A stretch of 64,000 bases of DNA from assembly GCF_000819845.1 (NCBI RefSeq), contig NZ_CDCG01000038.1:43670-107669 (forward strand), in the 5' to 3' direction. This stretch comes from Aeromonas enteropelogenes. Its GTDB lineage: Bacteria; Pseudomonadota; Gammaproteobacteria; Enterobacterales; Aeromonadaceae. Made by a program: the position numbers and the translations under genes. This document shows positions 56,468 to 64,000 of this stretch, in pieces. The stretch's first letter is position 1. Each line of letters opens with the position of its first letter. The notes under the pieces are model-generated. The model had not been told where the DNA came from. It worked only from the letters and a program-made list of their open reading frames with translations, and did no database searches.

Positions 56468-56608
56468 ATGAAATCTTTGTTTCAACACATCACTTCGGCA
56501 GAAGAGTCTGTGCAAATAGCTGAAAAGCGTCGCTTCATTACTCTGAATACCTATGATGCCATCCCGGGAGAAGCGGCCTCTAGCATGCGCCATGTAGGTG
56601 GTTCCTGA
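56468..56608 (+). CDS. Possible 46-residue protein
   Basis: Short frame MKSLFQHITSAEESVQIAEK and on to SSMRHVGGS, with GGATGG about seven bases before ATG 56468. In-frame ATGs at 56450 and 56453 would lengthen it. Base composition is lower in GC than the flanking genes. No family recognised, no terminator follows before cysQ. It may be real or chance; it is the only plausible frame between the Ast-like gene and cysQ. Confidence 0.3.
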   Translation: MKSLFQHITSAEESVQIAEKRRFITLNTYDAIPGEAASSMRHVGGS

Positions 56609-56737
56609 CTCTTGATTGCACGCAGATGCATACCAGCTCAAGGTCGCAACCGAAGGAAATAGCTCAGAGCAATAAGCTATAAGCGATTGATGTCAAAAGG
56701 GTTACACTGACTGGCCTGCACACTGGAAGAGCCCCTT

Positions 56738-57508
56738 ATGTACCGACCCGAGATTGCCGAGATTGAACCCGTTGCCCGCGCCGCGGGGGAGGCCATCATG
56801 GCCATCTACAGCCAGCCCTTTGCGGTAGAGTACAAGAGTGACGAGAGCCCGCTCACTGCCGCCGACAAGGGGGCCCACGAGGTGATAGTGCGAGCGCTTG
56901 CCAGGCTCACGCCGGATATCCCCGTGCTGTCGGAGGAGTCAGGCCCGCAAGTGATGGCCGAGCGGCTGGGGTGGCGGCGCTACTGGCTGGTGGATCCTTT
57001 GGATGGCACCAAGGAGTTTGTCTCCCGCAACGGCGAGTTCACCGTCAATATCGCGCTGATTGAAGAGGGGGCACCGCGCTGGGGGCTGGTCTACGCTCCC
57101 GTGCTGGACAAGCTCTGGTATGGCGGCAAGGGACTCGGTGCCTGGTGCATCGCCGATGGCAGGTGTGAGGCCATCCAGACACGCCCGCACCGGGAAGGAA
57201 GCCCCTGGCGGGTGGTGGGCAGCCGCAACCACCTCTCCCGGGAGACCCTCGACTATCTGGCACGCTTTGGTGACATGGAACGGGGCGAGATTGAGCTGGT
57301 CTCCATGGGCAGCTCCCTCAAGTTCTGCATCATCGCCGAGGGGGGCGCCGAGCTCTATCCTCGTCTTGCACCCACCTGCGAGTGGGACACGGGCGCCGCC
57401 CAGGCGGTGCTGGAGGGGGCCGGCGGCAGCGTAACCCGACTCGATGGCGAGCCCCTTGTCTACAACAAGCCGGATATCCTCAATCCCTGGTTTGTCGCGA
57501 AGGCCTGA
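56738..57508 (+). CDS. cysQ: CysQ, 3'(2'),5'-bisphosphate nucleotidase
   Basis: Magnesium-dependent phosphatase that hydrolyses PAP left from sulfate assimilation and carrier-protein loading. 256 residues (E. coli 246). Motifs of the inositol-monophosphatase fold: VLSEESG, WLVDPLDGTKEF, and CEWDTGAAQAVLEGAGG. Stands alone with a terminator after it. Confidence 0.95.
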   Translation: MYRPEIAEIEPVARAAGEAIMAIYSQPFAVEYKSDESPLTAADKGAHEVIVRALARLTPDIPVLSEESGPQVMAERLGWRRYWLVDPLDGTKEFVSRNGEFTVNIALIEEGAPRWGLVYAPVLDKLWYGGKGLGAWCIADGRCEAIQTRPHREGSPWRVVGSRNHLSRETLDYLARFGDMERGEIELVSMGSSLKFCIIAEGGAELYPRLAPTCEWDTGAAQAVLEGAGGSVTRLDGEPLVYNKPDILNPWFVAKA

Positions 57509-57534
57509 TCGGGCGTTGCTGGCAGCCGAGGCAG

Positions 57535-57567
57535 AAAAAAGAGGCTGGACAGTGTCCGGCCTCTTTG
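57535..57567. terminator. Bidirectional terminator between cysQ and yciI
   Basis: AAAGAGGC(T)GGACA/TGTCC(G)GCCTCTTT stem, A-run on the left and T-run on the right. Confidence 0.88.
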
Positions 57568-57593
57568 CATCCATCGTTTGCGGCAGCGCTCTC

Positions 57594-57890
57594 TTAAAAG
57601 ACCTTCTTGAACGGTTTGACCGTGACGCTGGCATAGATGCCGGCCGCCACATAGGGATCGGCATCGGCCCAGGCCCGGGCATCTGCCAGGCTGGCAAACT
57701 CGGCGATGACGGTACTGCCGGTGAAGCCGGCATCGGCCGGATCCTCGGCATCAATGGTCGGGTTGGGGCCTGCGGTCAGCAGACGCCCCTCATCCTGCAG
57801 CGCCTGCAGACGGGCCAGGTGAGCGGGGCGAGCCTGTTTGCGCAGCGGCAGGCTGTTGGGAACATCTTCCGAATAGATGAGATACCACAT
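57594..57890 (-). CDS. yciI: YciI-family protein
   Basis: 98-residue ferredoxin-like-fold protein of the YciI family. [17 protein letters not shown] and the C-terminal [20 protein letters not shown] are typical; the family's conserved His (RPAHLARL) and Asp are present. The function is unknown, though some relatives act as dehydrochlorinases or cyclases. Last gene of yciB-yciI, 24 bases after yciB, as in enterics. Confidence 0.92.
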   Translation of the reverse strand: MWYLIYSEDVPNSLPLRKQARPAHLARLQALQDEGRLLTAGPNPTIDAEDPADAGFTGSTVIAEFASLADARAWADADPYVAAGIYASVTVKPFKKVF

Positions 57891-57914
57891 GAGAGCGTCC
57901 TTTTCTTGATGCGA

Positions 57915-58466
57915 TTATTTTTTCAGCTCGCCTTTCTGCTCGGCGGGCAGGTGGCGATAGAGGTAGGCACCACTTAGCAGGGTAAAGACCAGGGTCATGC
58001 CGAGCAGGCCGAATACCTTGAAGTTGACCCAGATCTCCTGCGGCAGATTGAATGCCACATAGAGGTTGAGCAGACCACAGACGGTGAAGAAGCCGACCCA
58101 GCCGAGGTTGACTTTGTCCCAGATGGCATCGGGAGCTTGCAGCTCCTTGGCCAGCATCTGCTTGATCAGGTTCTTGCCAAAGCCGTAGCGGCTGATGAGT
58201 AGCCCCAGGGCAAACAGGGCGTTGACCACGGTCACCTTCCACTTGATGAAGGCGTCATCGTGGAAGAAGACAGTGAGACCGCCGAAAAAGCCGACCAGCA
58301 GGAAGGTGAACAGCTGCATCTTCTCGACCTTGCGATAGCGCACCCAGCCATAGATGAGCTGCAGACCGGTCACCACCACCAGGGCGCCGGTGGCCATATA
58401 GATGTCGTAGAACTTGTATACGGCAAAAAATACAATAAGTGGAATAAATTCAATAAATTGCTTCAT
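57915..58466 (-). CDS. yciB: YciB inner-membrane septation-related protein
   Basis: 183-residue polytopic membrane protein (five predicted helices) of the intracellular septation A family, involved in envelope synthesis at division. Family opening [20 protein letters not shown] is nearly identical to E. coli; [17 protein letters not shown] is another conserved block. Co-directional with yciI. Confidence 0.94.
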   Translation of the reverse strand: MKQFIEFIPLIVFFAVYKFYDIYMATGALVVVTGLQLIYGWVRYRKVEKMQLFTFLLVGFFGGLTVFFHDDAFIKWKVTVVNALFALGLLISRYGFGKNLIKQMLAKELQAPDAIWDKVNLGWVGFFTVCGLLNLYVAFNLPQEIWVNFKVFGLLGMTLVFTLLSGAYLYRHLPAEQKGELKK

Positions 58467-58538
58467 GTCTGGCCCATTGCCCTCAAAATTTGGTTCAGTT
58501 TACCTGCAAGGTGAATAACGGCAAATGAATAAGACCGC

Positions 58539-60074
58539 TCATTTTCCATCCGGTTCCCTGTCGCTACTCTGGTCGAACATCTGGCCGGCAATCTCGCCGC
58601 CGAGGCGTTTCTGATCCGCCAGCAGCTCGCGGATATGGCGTTCTTCGATAAGCGGATTGAGCAGCACTGCCCGCAACAGGGTGAGGGGCTGGGCACCGTA
58701 GCGCACCACAGCCCGCTGGGTGCGGGAGACAAAGCTGTGCCCTTCAGCCCGCTGGGCCTTTTGCAGGGCGACATTGAAGGCGTTGATCTGCGCGTTGGCA
58801 GCCTCGTTCAGGCGCTTGCCCTGTAGATGGGGCGGAATGCAGCGGTAGGAGAGCAGGTTCATCACGGGGGCCGACATCAGCTCGAAGGCGGGATCCGCAT
58901 TGATGAGTGCCGCCATCAGGCGTGCCCGATCGTAGTTGGCCTCGATAAGGCTGGCGTAGCCCTGCTGGCCAAACAGCTGGAAGGCGGCGTCCAGATAGAG
59001 GGCGTTGGCAGGGCGGGTTCCTTCCAGAGTGAAGCGTCCCTGATCAAAGGAGCTGGCACGAATGGCGTAGGGGGCCTCGCGCTTGACCGTCATCATCAGA
59101 TCCGGCTGGCGGCAGAGCAGCATGCCGGTACCGAGCGGCACCAGCAGTTGCTTGTGGCCATCCAGGGTAACGGTATCGGCCCGCTCGATCCCCTCCAGCA
59201 GCCCCTGATAACGGGGAGAGAACAGGGTCGGGCCGCCCCAGGCGGCATCCACATGAAAGTGGATCTGCTCGCGCTCGGCGATGGACGCCAGCTCCGGCAG
59301 GGGATCGATGGAGCCAAAGTCGGTACTGCCGGCGACGCCGACCAGTGCCAGCACCTTCAGCTTCTGTGCCTTGCACCGGGCAAGGGCCTGCTCCAGCGCC
59401 GCCAGGTCGAGCCGGTTGTGATCGTCGGTGTCGAGGCGCCATACGCTTCTGGCCCCCAGCCCCAGCAGATCCATCCCCTTGTCGAAGGAGTAGTGCATCA
59501 GCCGCGAGCCCAGGATCACGGCGCCGCGATAACCCTGCTCATAGAGGGCGAACAGGTCGTCGCCACAGGCGCGGTTGCGCGCCAGCCAGAGGGCGGTGAC
59601 GTTGGCGATGGTGCCGCCGCTGGTCATGACGCCGAGGGCGGCATCCTTGGCATGCATCTGCTCGCCATAGAAATCGTCATCGGCGCAGTAGACGAGGCGG
59701 TGCAGTTTGGCCAGAACTTCCCGCTCCAGAAAGCTGAGCAGACGGGAGGACTCCATCTTCATCGGATTCTGGTTGAGCATCACCAGCAGGCGCGATAGCT
59801 CGGCGGTGAAGGCCGGTAATGGTGCCGTCATGTGCCCCATGTAGCGTGGTGAGGTGAGGTGGGAGGCGCCGGGCACCAGGATGGCCAGCCGGGCCAGATA
59901 GTCGTCGATGCTGATGCCCTGGGTCGGCATGCGGGACTGATCGAGCTGGTGGGTGAACTGCTTGCGCTGGTAGGGAGCCTGGCTGTCATCCGAGTGGTGA
60001 AAATGCTCCAGCAGGGCGGTCATCGCCTCGCCAAAGGCCGGGGTCGGTTGTGTAAACAGCTCAGTCAGCTTCAT
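58539..60074 (-). CDS. panP: PanP-like PLP-dependent aspartate/glutamate decarboxylase
   Basis: 511-residue group II decarboxylase. The PLP lysine lies in TLDGHKQLLVPLGTG; HVDAAWGGP carries the Asp that contacts the PLP nitrogen, and TSGGTIANVTALW is the phosphate-binding segment. In Vibrio and relatives this family (TIGR03799) makes beta-alanine from aspartate when pyruvoyl-type PanD is missing. Glutamate decarboxylation is the alternative. Whether panD is present elsewhere cannot be seen here. Divergent from the hemolysin III-like gene. Confidence 0.85.
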   Translation of the reverse strand: MKLTELFTQPTPAFGEAMTALLEHFHHSDDSQAPYQRKQFTHQLDQSRMPTQGISIDDYLARLAILVPGASHLTSPRYMGHMTAPLPAFTAELSRLLVMLNQNPMKMESSRLLSFLEREVLAKLHRLVYCADDDFYGEQMHAKDAALGVMTSGGTIANVTALWLARNRACGDDLFALYEQGYRGAVILGSRLMHYSFDKGMDLLGLGARSVWRLDTDDHNRLDLAALEQALARCKAQKLKVLALVGVAGSTDFGSIDPLPELASIAEREQIHFHVDAAWGGPTLFSPRYQGLLEGIERADTVTLDGHKQLLVPLGTGMLLCRQPDLMMTVKREAPYAIRASSFDQGRFTLEGTRPANALYLDAAFQLFGQQGYASLIEANYDRARLMAALINADPAFELMSAPVMNLLSYRCIPPHLQGKRLNEAANAQINAFNVALQKAQRAEGHSFVSRTQRAVVRYGAQPLTLLRAVLLNPLIEERHIRELLADQKRLGGEIAGQMFDQSSDREPDGK

Positions 60075-60248
60075 CAGGTTCTCCAGACCAGATCACCGGG
60101 GTCGGTGTGCATGTCCCTTGTCGCGGGCGTCGGCGGCAGAGCATACACCATAGGGGGGGAGGGTGACAGCCATCCCCTTTTTTAAGCTAACACTTGTACA
60201 CTGAAAATGGGCTGGGTAGAGTGGAGCCAGTTATCGTGGAGTGCGTAT

Positions 60249-60887
60249 ATGAGTGGTGAGATGGATTACTCCCCCCGGGAGGAGCTGGCCAACCGGCTGA
60301 GCCATGGGGCTGGGCTGCTGCTGGGGATCGTCGGTCTAGTGCTGTTGCTCGTCAAGGGATGGGAACAGGGAACCCGGGCGCTGGTCAGCTATGGCCTCTA
60401 CGGGGGCAGTCTGGTATTGCTCTACCTCGCCTCGACCCTCTATCACAGTGTGGCGGAAGGAAAAGCCAGGCGCTGGTGCAAGGTCTTCGACCACTGCGCC
60501 ATCTATCTGCTGATCGCGGGCACCTATACCCCCTTTCTGCTGGTGACTCTGGATACGCCGCTGGCGCGTGGCTTGATGGCGGTTATTTGGGGGCTGGCGC
60601 TGGCGGGAGTGGTGTTCAAGCTGGTCTTCATCAACCGATTCAAGCGGTTGTCGCTTTTTACCTACCTGATGCTGGGCTGGTTATCGCTGCTGGTCATCTA
60701 TCAGCTCTATATCCACCTGGCCGGTGCCGGCTTGCTGCTGCTCGCCCTGGGCGGACTGGTCTACAGCCTGGGGGTCATCTTCTATGTGGCCAAGCGCATT
60801 CCCTATAACCACGCCATCTGGCATCTGTTCGTGCTGGGGGGCAGCATTTGTCACTTTGCGGCCATCTATGGTTATGTTGCTGACTAG
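60249..60887 (+). CDS. Hemolysin III / TrhA (PAQR-like) membrane protein
   Basis: 212-residue seven-helix membrane protein. PAQR signature residues are present: E-x-A-N-x-x-S-H ([10 protein letters not shown]), S-x3-H in LASTLYHSV, the mid-protein [17 protein letters not shown], and late [17 protein letters not shown]. Family members such as E. coli YqfA/TrhA have been tied to membrane energetics; hemolytic activity was reported for Bacillus homologues. GGAG lies before ATG 60249. Confidence 0.9.
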   Translation: MSGEMDYSPREELANRLSHGAGLLLGIVGLVLLLVKGWEQGTRALVSYGLYGGSLVLLYLASTLYHSVAEGKARRWCKVFDHCAIYLLIAGTYTPFLLVTLDTPLARGLMAVIWGLALAGVVFKLVFINRFKRLSLFTYLMLGWLSLLVIYQLYIHLAGAGLLLLALGGLVYSLGVIFYVAKRIPYNHAIWHLFVLGGSICHFAAIYGYVAD

Positions 60888-61002
60888 CCCTTAATTGGTA
60901 TTTATCACCGTTTTAAAGGATAAATTCGTGCGGTATCACACAGTTGGCCCCGGCTTTTACTGACAAGCTAGTCACAGTTTCAATTCGCAAAGGATGCACA
61001 AG

Positions 61003-62664
61003 ATGAGTGATATCGCGCTTTCCATCAGCATATTGTCGCTGGTGGCGGTGCTGGGGCTGTGGCTGGGCAACTGGCGGGTCTATGGCGTTGGATTGGGAAT
61101 AGGGGGGGTGCTGTTCGGTGGCATCATAGTGGGCCACTTCGCAGGGGTCTCCGGCTTGGCGCTGGATTCGCAGACCCTTCATTTTATTCAGGAATTTGGC
61201 CTGATCCTGTTTGTCTATACCATCGGCATCCAGGTCGGTCCGGGCTTTTTCTCCTCCTTGCGCAGCTCCGGGCTCAAGCTTAACGGCTTTGCCGCCCTGC
61301 TGGTGCTGCTCGGCTGCGTGGTGGCTGTGGTTCTGCATCAGCTGTTTGATGTGCCGCTGCCGGTGATCCTCGGGGTCTTCTCTGGCGCGGTCACCAATAC
61401 CCCGTCACTCGGTGCCGGTCAGCAGATCCTGGGCGAACTCGGCGCCGCGCCCGGTTCGACCGGCCTGATGGGGATGGGTTATGCGGTGGCCTATCCATTC
61501 GGCATCTGCGGCATCCTGATCACCATGTGGCTGGTGAGAGTCTTCTTTCGCATCAAGATCGACGATGAAGCCGCCCTGTTCGAACAGCAGACCGGCAAGA
61601 CCAAGGAGAGCCTGCAGACCATCAATATCGCGGTGCGCAACCCCAACATGCATGGTCTGATGCTGAGCGAGATCCCCAGCCTCGACGAGTCCGACGTCAT
61701 CTGCTCCCGCCTCAAGCGCGGCGAGGAACTGATGGTGCCGAGGCCCGAGTCCCGCATCGAGCTTGGGGATCTGCTGCATCTGGTTGGCGAACGCCACGCC
61801 CTGCACAAAGTGCTGCTGGTGCTGGGAGAGGAGGTGGAGACCTCTCTCTCGACCCGTGGCACCGATCTGCGGGTGGAGCGGGTAGTGGTTACCAACGAGC
61901 AGGTGCTCGGCAAGAAGATCCGCGATCTCGACATCAAGCAGAAGTACGATGTGGTGATCTCCCGCCTCAACCGGGCTGGTATCGAACTGGTGCCGACCAG
62001 TCAGACCAGCCTGCAGTTCGGTGACATCCTCAACCTGGTGGGGCGGCTCGATGCCATCGAGGCGGTCACCAATGTGGTGGGCAACGTGCAACAAAAACTG
62101 CAGCAGGTGCAGATGCTGCCGGTGTTCATCGGTATTGGCCTCGGCGTGCTGCTGGGATCCATCCCCTTCTATCTGCCGGGATTCCCCGCTGCCCTCAAGC
62201 TGGGGCTGGCGGGCGGGCCGCTGGTGGTGGCGCTGATCCTGTCGCGGATCGGCAGCATCGGCAAGCTCTACTGGTTCATGCCCCCTAGCGCCAACCTGGC
62301 GCTGCGAGAGATTGGCATAGTGCTGTTTCTGGCGGTGGTCGGCTTCAAATCAGGCGCCGGCTTTGTCGATACCCTGATCAATGGTGATGGCCCGGCCTGG
62401 ATGCTCTATGGCGCCGCCATTACCCTGATCCCGCTGCTGGTGGTCGGCGTGCTTGCTCGTCTCTATGGCAAGATGAACTACCTCACCCTGTGCGGTTTGC
62501 TGGCGGGCTCCATGACGGATCCCCCCGCCCTGGCTTTTGCCAACGCCATGCATCCAACCAGCGGGGCCAGCGCCCTCTCCTATGCCACCGTTTACCCTCT
62601 GGTCATGTTCTTGCGGATCATCTCGCCGCAGCTGCTTGCCATCATCCTCTGGGCTGGTGCCTAG
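61003..62664 (+). CDS. yidE: YidE-type AspT/YidE/YbjL membrane transporter
   Basis: 553-residue putative transporter, exactly the length of E. coli YidE. Two blocks of membrane helices (about 5-180 and 370-553) flank two RCK_C (TrkA-C) ligand-binding domains, for example [20 protein letters not shown] and [20 protein letters not shown]. The [17 protein letters not shown] and [15 protein letters not shown] motifs are shared with aspartate:alanine exchangers. Substrate is unknown. ATG 61003 aligns with E. coli; an in-frame ATG nine bases earlier exists. Confidence 0.95.
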   Translation: MSDIALSISILSLVAVLGLWLGNWRVYGVGLGIGGVLFGGIIVGHFAGVSGLALDSQTLHFIQEFGLILFVYTIGIQVGPGFFSSLRSSGLKLNGFAALLVLLGCVVAVVLHQLFDVPLPVILGVFSGAVTNTPSLGAGQQILGELGAAPGSTGLMGMGYAVAYPFGICGILITMWLVRVFFRIKIDDEAALFEQQTGKTKESLQTINIAVRNPNMHGLMLSEIPSLDESDVICSRLKRGEELMVPRPESRIELGDLLHLVGERHALHKVLLVLGEEVETSLSTRGTDLRVERVVVTNEQVLGKKIRDLDIKQKYDVVISRLNRAGIELVPTSQTSLQFGDILNLVGRLDAIEAVTNVVGNVQQKLQQVQMLPVFIGIGLGVLLGSIPFYLPGFPAALKLGLAGGPLVVALILSRIGSIGKLYWFMPPSANLALREIGIVLFLAVVGFKSGAGFVDTLINGDGPAWMLYGAAITLIPLLVVGVLARLYGKMNYLTLCGLLAGSMTDPPALAFANAMHPTSGASALSYATVYPLVMFLRIISPQLLAIILWAGA

Positions 62665-62677
62665 TATTCCATCCGGG

Positions 62678-62703
62678 TGGGAGCCTGCCTGATCAGGCTC
62701 CTA
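62678..62703 (+). terminator. Weak hairpin after yidE
   Basis: GGAGCCTG/CAGGCTCC stem but no T-run; may be a transcript-stabilising structure and not a terminator. Confidence 0.4.
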
Positions 62704-62810
62704 CCATCATCATCTGCAATCTATTGATAAAAAACACTTTTATTGCCACGCCTCCGCTTTGCAACACCCTTCTGTCTGGCTGACAATTCGAGGTTTAAAT
62801 CGGTCCATCT

Positions 62811-62826
62811 GTTCGAATTTTCGAAC
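62811..62826. promoter_or_regulatory. Perfect palindrome upstream of the adhesin
   Basis: GTTCGAATTTTCGAAC, a 16-base near-perfect dyad (seven-base arms, TT centre), 75 bases before the adhesin start codon. Candidate operator; the regulator is unknown. Confidence 0.4.
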
Positions 62827-62900
62827 TGGTCATTTGCATCATCAAGGAGCAAAGTACGCTGTGGTTTTTTGTATGCCAAAAACAGGACTCAGGAGTGAAA

Positions 62901-64000
62901 ATGATCACCAATAGCATTACCTTGGCACAGGGCGTAACCGTTACCCAGCTGAAAGGAGAGGTCTATCTGCTGGCCGCAGATGGCAGCCGCAAGTTGTTGG
63001 CTGAAGGTGATGTAGTGCCAAAAGGTGCAGTGATCATCTCTCCGGAGGGAGGGAGTTTTCTCGGGGGGGAGCAACAGTTCACCCTGAGCCCCGCAGAAGA
63101 ACCCCGTGAACAAGTCCAAGAGGCAGAAACCCTGCTGGCGCAAAATGGAACAGCCGGTGCGCCGGATGATATCAATGCGCTGCAACAAGCGATCCTGGGG
63201 GGCGCCGACCCGACCCAGACCTTTGAAGCCTCGGCTGCTGGCGGGGCTCCTGCCGCCGGTGGTGGCGTGGGCGGTGTGGCCGGTGCCAGCGGCAACGGTG
63301 GCTTCGTCACTATCGACCGTACCGGTGATACCACCATCTCCCAGGCCGGTTTCGACACGACCTACAACACCAATGCTGAACCCCCGCGCGATGCGCTGGG
63401 AGGGGAAGATCAGACGTTCGATCTGACAGCACCCAGCATCTCTGTGGTCGCCCCCGATAACAGCAAGGACACTACACCGACCATCACCGGCACTACTGAT
63501 GCAGTTCCAGGTAGCACAATCACCCTGATAGTGACCGATGCCAATGGCAAACAACAGACTCTGACTGCGACCGTTCGGCCGGATGGCTCCTTTAGTGTGG
63601 ATGTCGTCGATCTGCTACCAGAGGGCGGTTATGACGTGACTGCCAGCGTGACAGATCCTGCCGGAAATACGAGTACGGCCACCGACAACGGCAGTGTGGA
63701 CGTGACAGCGCCAGTGATTACTGTGGAGGCACCGGACAACACCAACGACACCACCCCGAGCATTACCGGCACTACAGATGTGGCCCCCGGCAGCACAATC
63801 ACCTTGGTAGTGACCGATGCCAATGGTCAACAGCAGACCCTGACCACAAGCGTTCAACCGGATGGCAGCTATCGCACCGATGTCATCTCTCCTCTGCCGG
63901 AAGGGGGCTATAACGTTACCGCCAGTGTGACGGATCCGGCTGGCAACAAAGGAATGGTCAGCGACAATGGTAGCGTGGATACCACCGCCAACATCACGGT
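62901..64000 (+). CDS. Giant LapA-type adhesin, N-terminal part
   Basis: First 366 codons of a large repeat adhesin with no stop before the window ends. The N-terminus (ITLAQGVTVTQLKGEVYLLA, residues 6-25) is the retention module that lodges LapA-class adhesins in the outer membrane. A di-alanine site in FEASAAGG (Ala112-Ala113) matches where the periplasmic protease LapG cuts. After a Gly-rich linker come 93-residue immunoglobulin-like repeats. Such proteins are exported by a type I system and retained or released under cyclic-di-GMP control through LapD/LapG; none of those partners lies in this window. AGGAG is ten bases before ATG 62901. Confidence 0.9.
   Translation, partial: MITNSITLAQGVTVTQLKGEVYLLAADGSRKLLAEGDVVPKGAVIISPEGGSFLGGEQQFTLSPAEEPREQVQEAETLLAQNGTAGAPDDINALQQAILGGADPTQTFEASAAGGAPAAGGGVGGVAGASGNGGFVTIDRTGDTTISQAGFDTTYNTNAEPPRDALGGEDQTFDLTAPSISVVAPDNSKDTTPTITGTTDAVPGSTITLIVTDANGKQQTLTATVRPDGSFSVDVVDLLPEGGYDVTASVTDPAGNTSTATDNGSVDVTAPVITVEAPDNTNDTTPSITGTTDVAPGSTITLVVTDANGQQQTLTTSVQPDGSYRTDVISPLPEGGYNVTASVTDPAGNKGMVSDNGSVDTTANIT
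63420..63698 (+). repeat. Adhesin Ig-like repeat unit 1
   Basis: 93 codons starting DLTAPSISVVAPDN, with TPTITGTTDAVPGSTITLIV and ending NGSV. Bap/BIg-like beta-sandwich fold expected. Confidence 0.85.
63699..63977 (+). repeat. Adhesin Ig-like repeat unit 2
   Basis: Exactly 279 bases, in register with unit 1, beginning DVTAPVITVEAPDN. A third unit begins at 63978 (DTTANITV) and is cut by the window end. The units differ at many positions, so they are not recent identical copies. Confidence 0.85.

Overview
The window looks like a chromosomal segment of an Aeromonas species, most likely of the A. hydrophila/dhakensis group. The evidence is a GC-rich gammaproteobacterial backbone in familiar gene order (surA-lptD, pepD/gpt/frsA/crl/proBA, rsgA/orn, epd-pgk-fbaA, rpoE-rseABC-lepA-lepB-rnc-era-recO-pdxJ). 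It also carries a 1,911-base gene whose length and product match what I recall of the Aeromonas cytotonic enterotoxin Ast. Species assignment is inference; no comparison could be run.

Layout. 1-7.0 kb: outer-membrane biogenesis (surA start, lptD), peptidoglycan recycling (amgK-murU), djlA and pepD. 7.0-7.9 kb: a gene-poor gap with a perfect CRP-type site, an extended -10 promoter, a 29-codon aromatic-rich reading frame and a chain of hairpins ending in a terminator; this is the best candidate for an undescribed RNA or microprotein. 7.9-16 kb: gpt, frsA, crl, proBA, two small conserved proteins, psd, rsgA, orn. 16.0-16.9 kb: seven identical tRNA-Gly(GCC) genes. Copies 2, 4 and 6 are each bracketed by mutually complementary spacers. 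17-25 kb: cold-shock protein, OapA/YtfB-like protein, two chemoreceptors, gltX with a silent-site-diverged copy of its own 3' end just downstream, a Kv-type potassium channel and a YgiM-like SH3 protein. 25-37 kb: short bifunctional putA with two GntR-type palindromes upstream, nudC, hemE, a ROK sugar kinase, the glycolytic cluster epd-pgk-fbaA, and a PuuB-like oxidase. 37-45 kb: a lipoprotein, dsbD-cutA, a PACE efflux gene divergent from its probable LysR regulator, ygfZ divergent from sdhE-ygfX, and nadB. 45-54 kb: envelope-stress sigma factor operon with a textbook sigma-E promoter, then lepA-lepB-rnc-era-recO-pdxJ packed almost without gaps. 54-64 kb: the Ast-like protein, cysQ, yciI-yciB, a PanP-like decarboxylase, a hemolysin III-family protein, a YidE-type transporter, and the start of a giant LapA-type adhesin that runs off the window.

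How the parts connect. Envelope quality control recurs: surA, lptD, rpoE-rseABC, lepB, djlA, dsbD and psd all act on membrane or periplasm assembly. Translation and RNA metabolism form a second theme (tRNA cluster, gltX, lepA, rnc, era, orn, rsgA). Accessory or host-facing functions sit mainly at the right end (Ast-like protein, hemolysin III-like protein, adhesin). All functional calls come from reading the translated sequence against remembered families; no database search was made.
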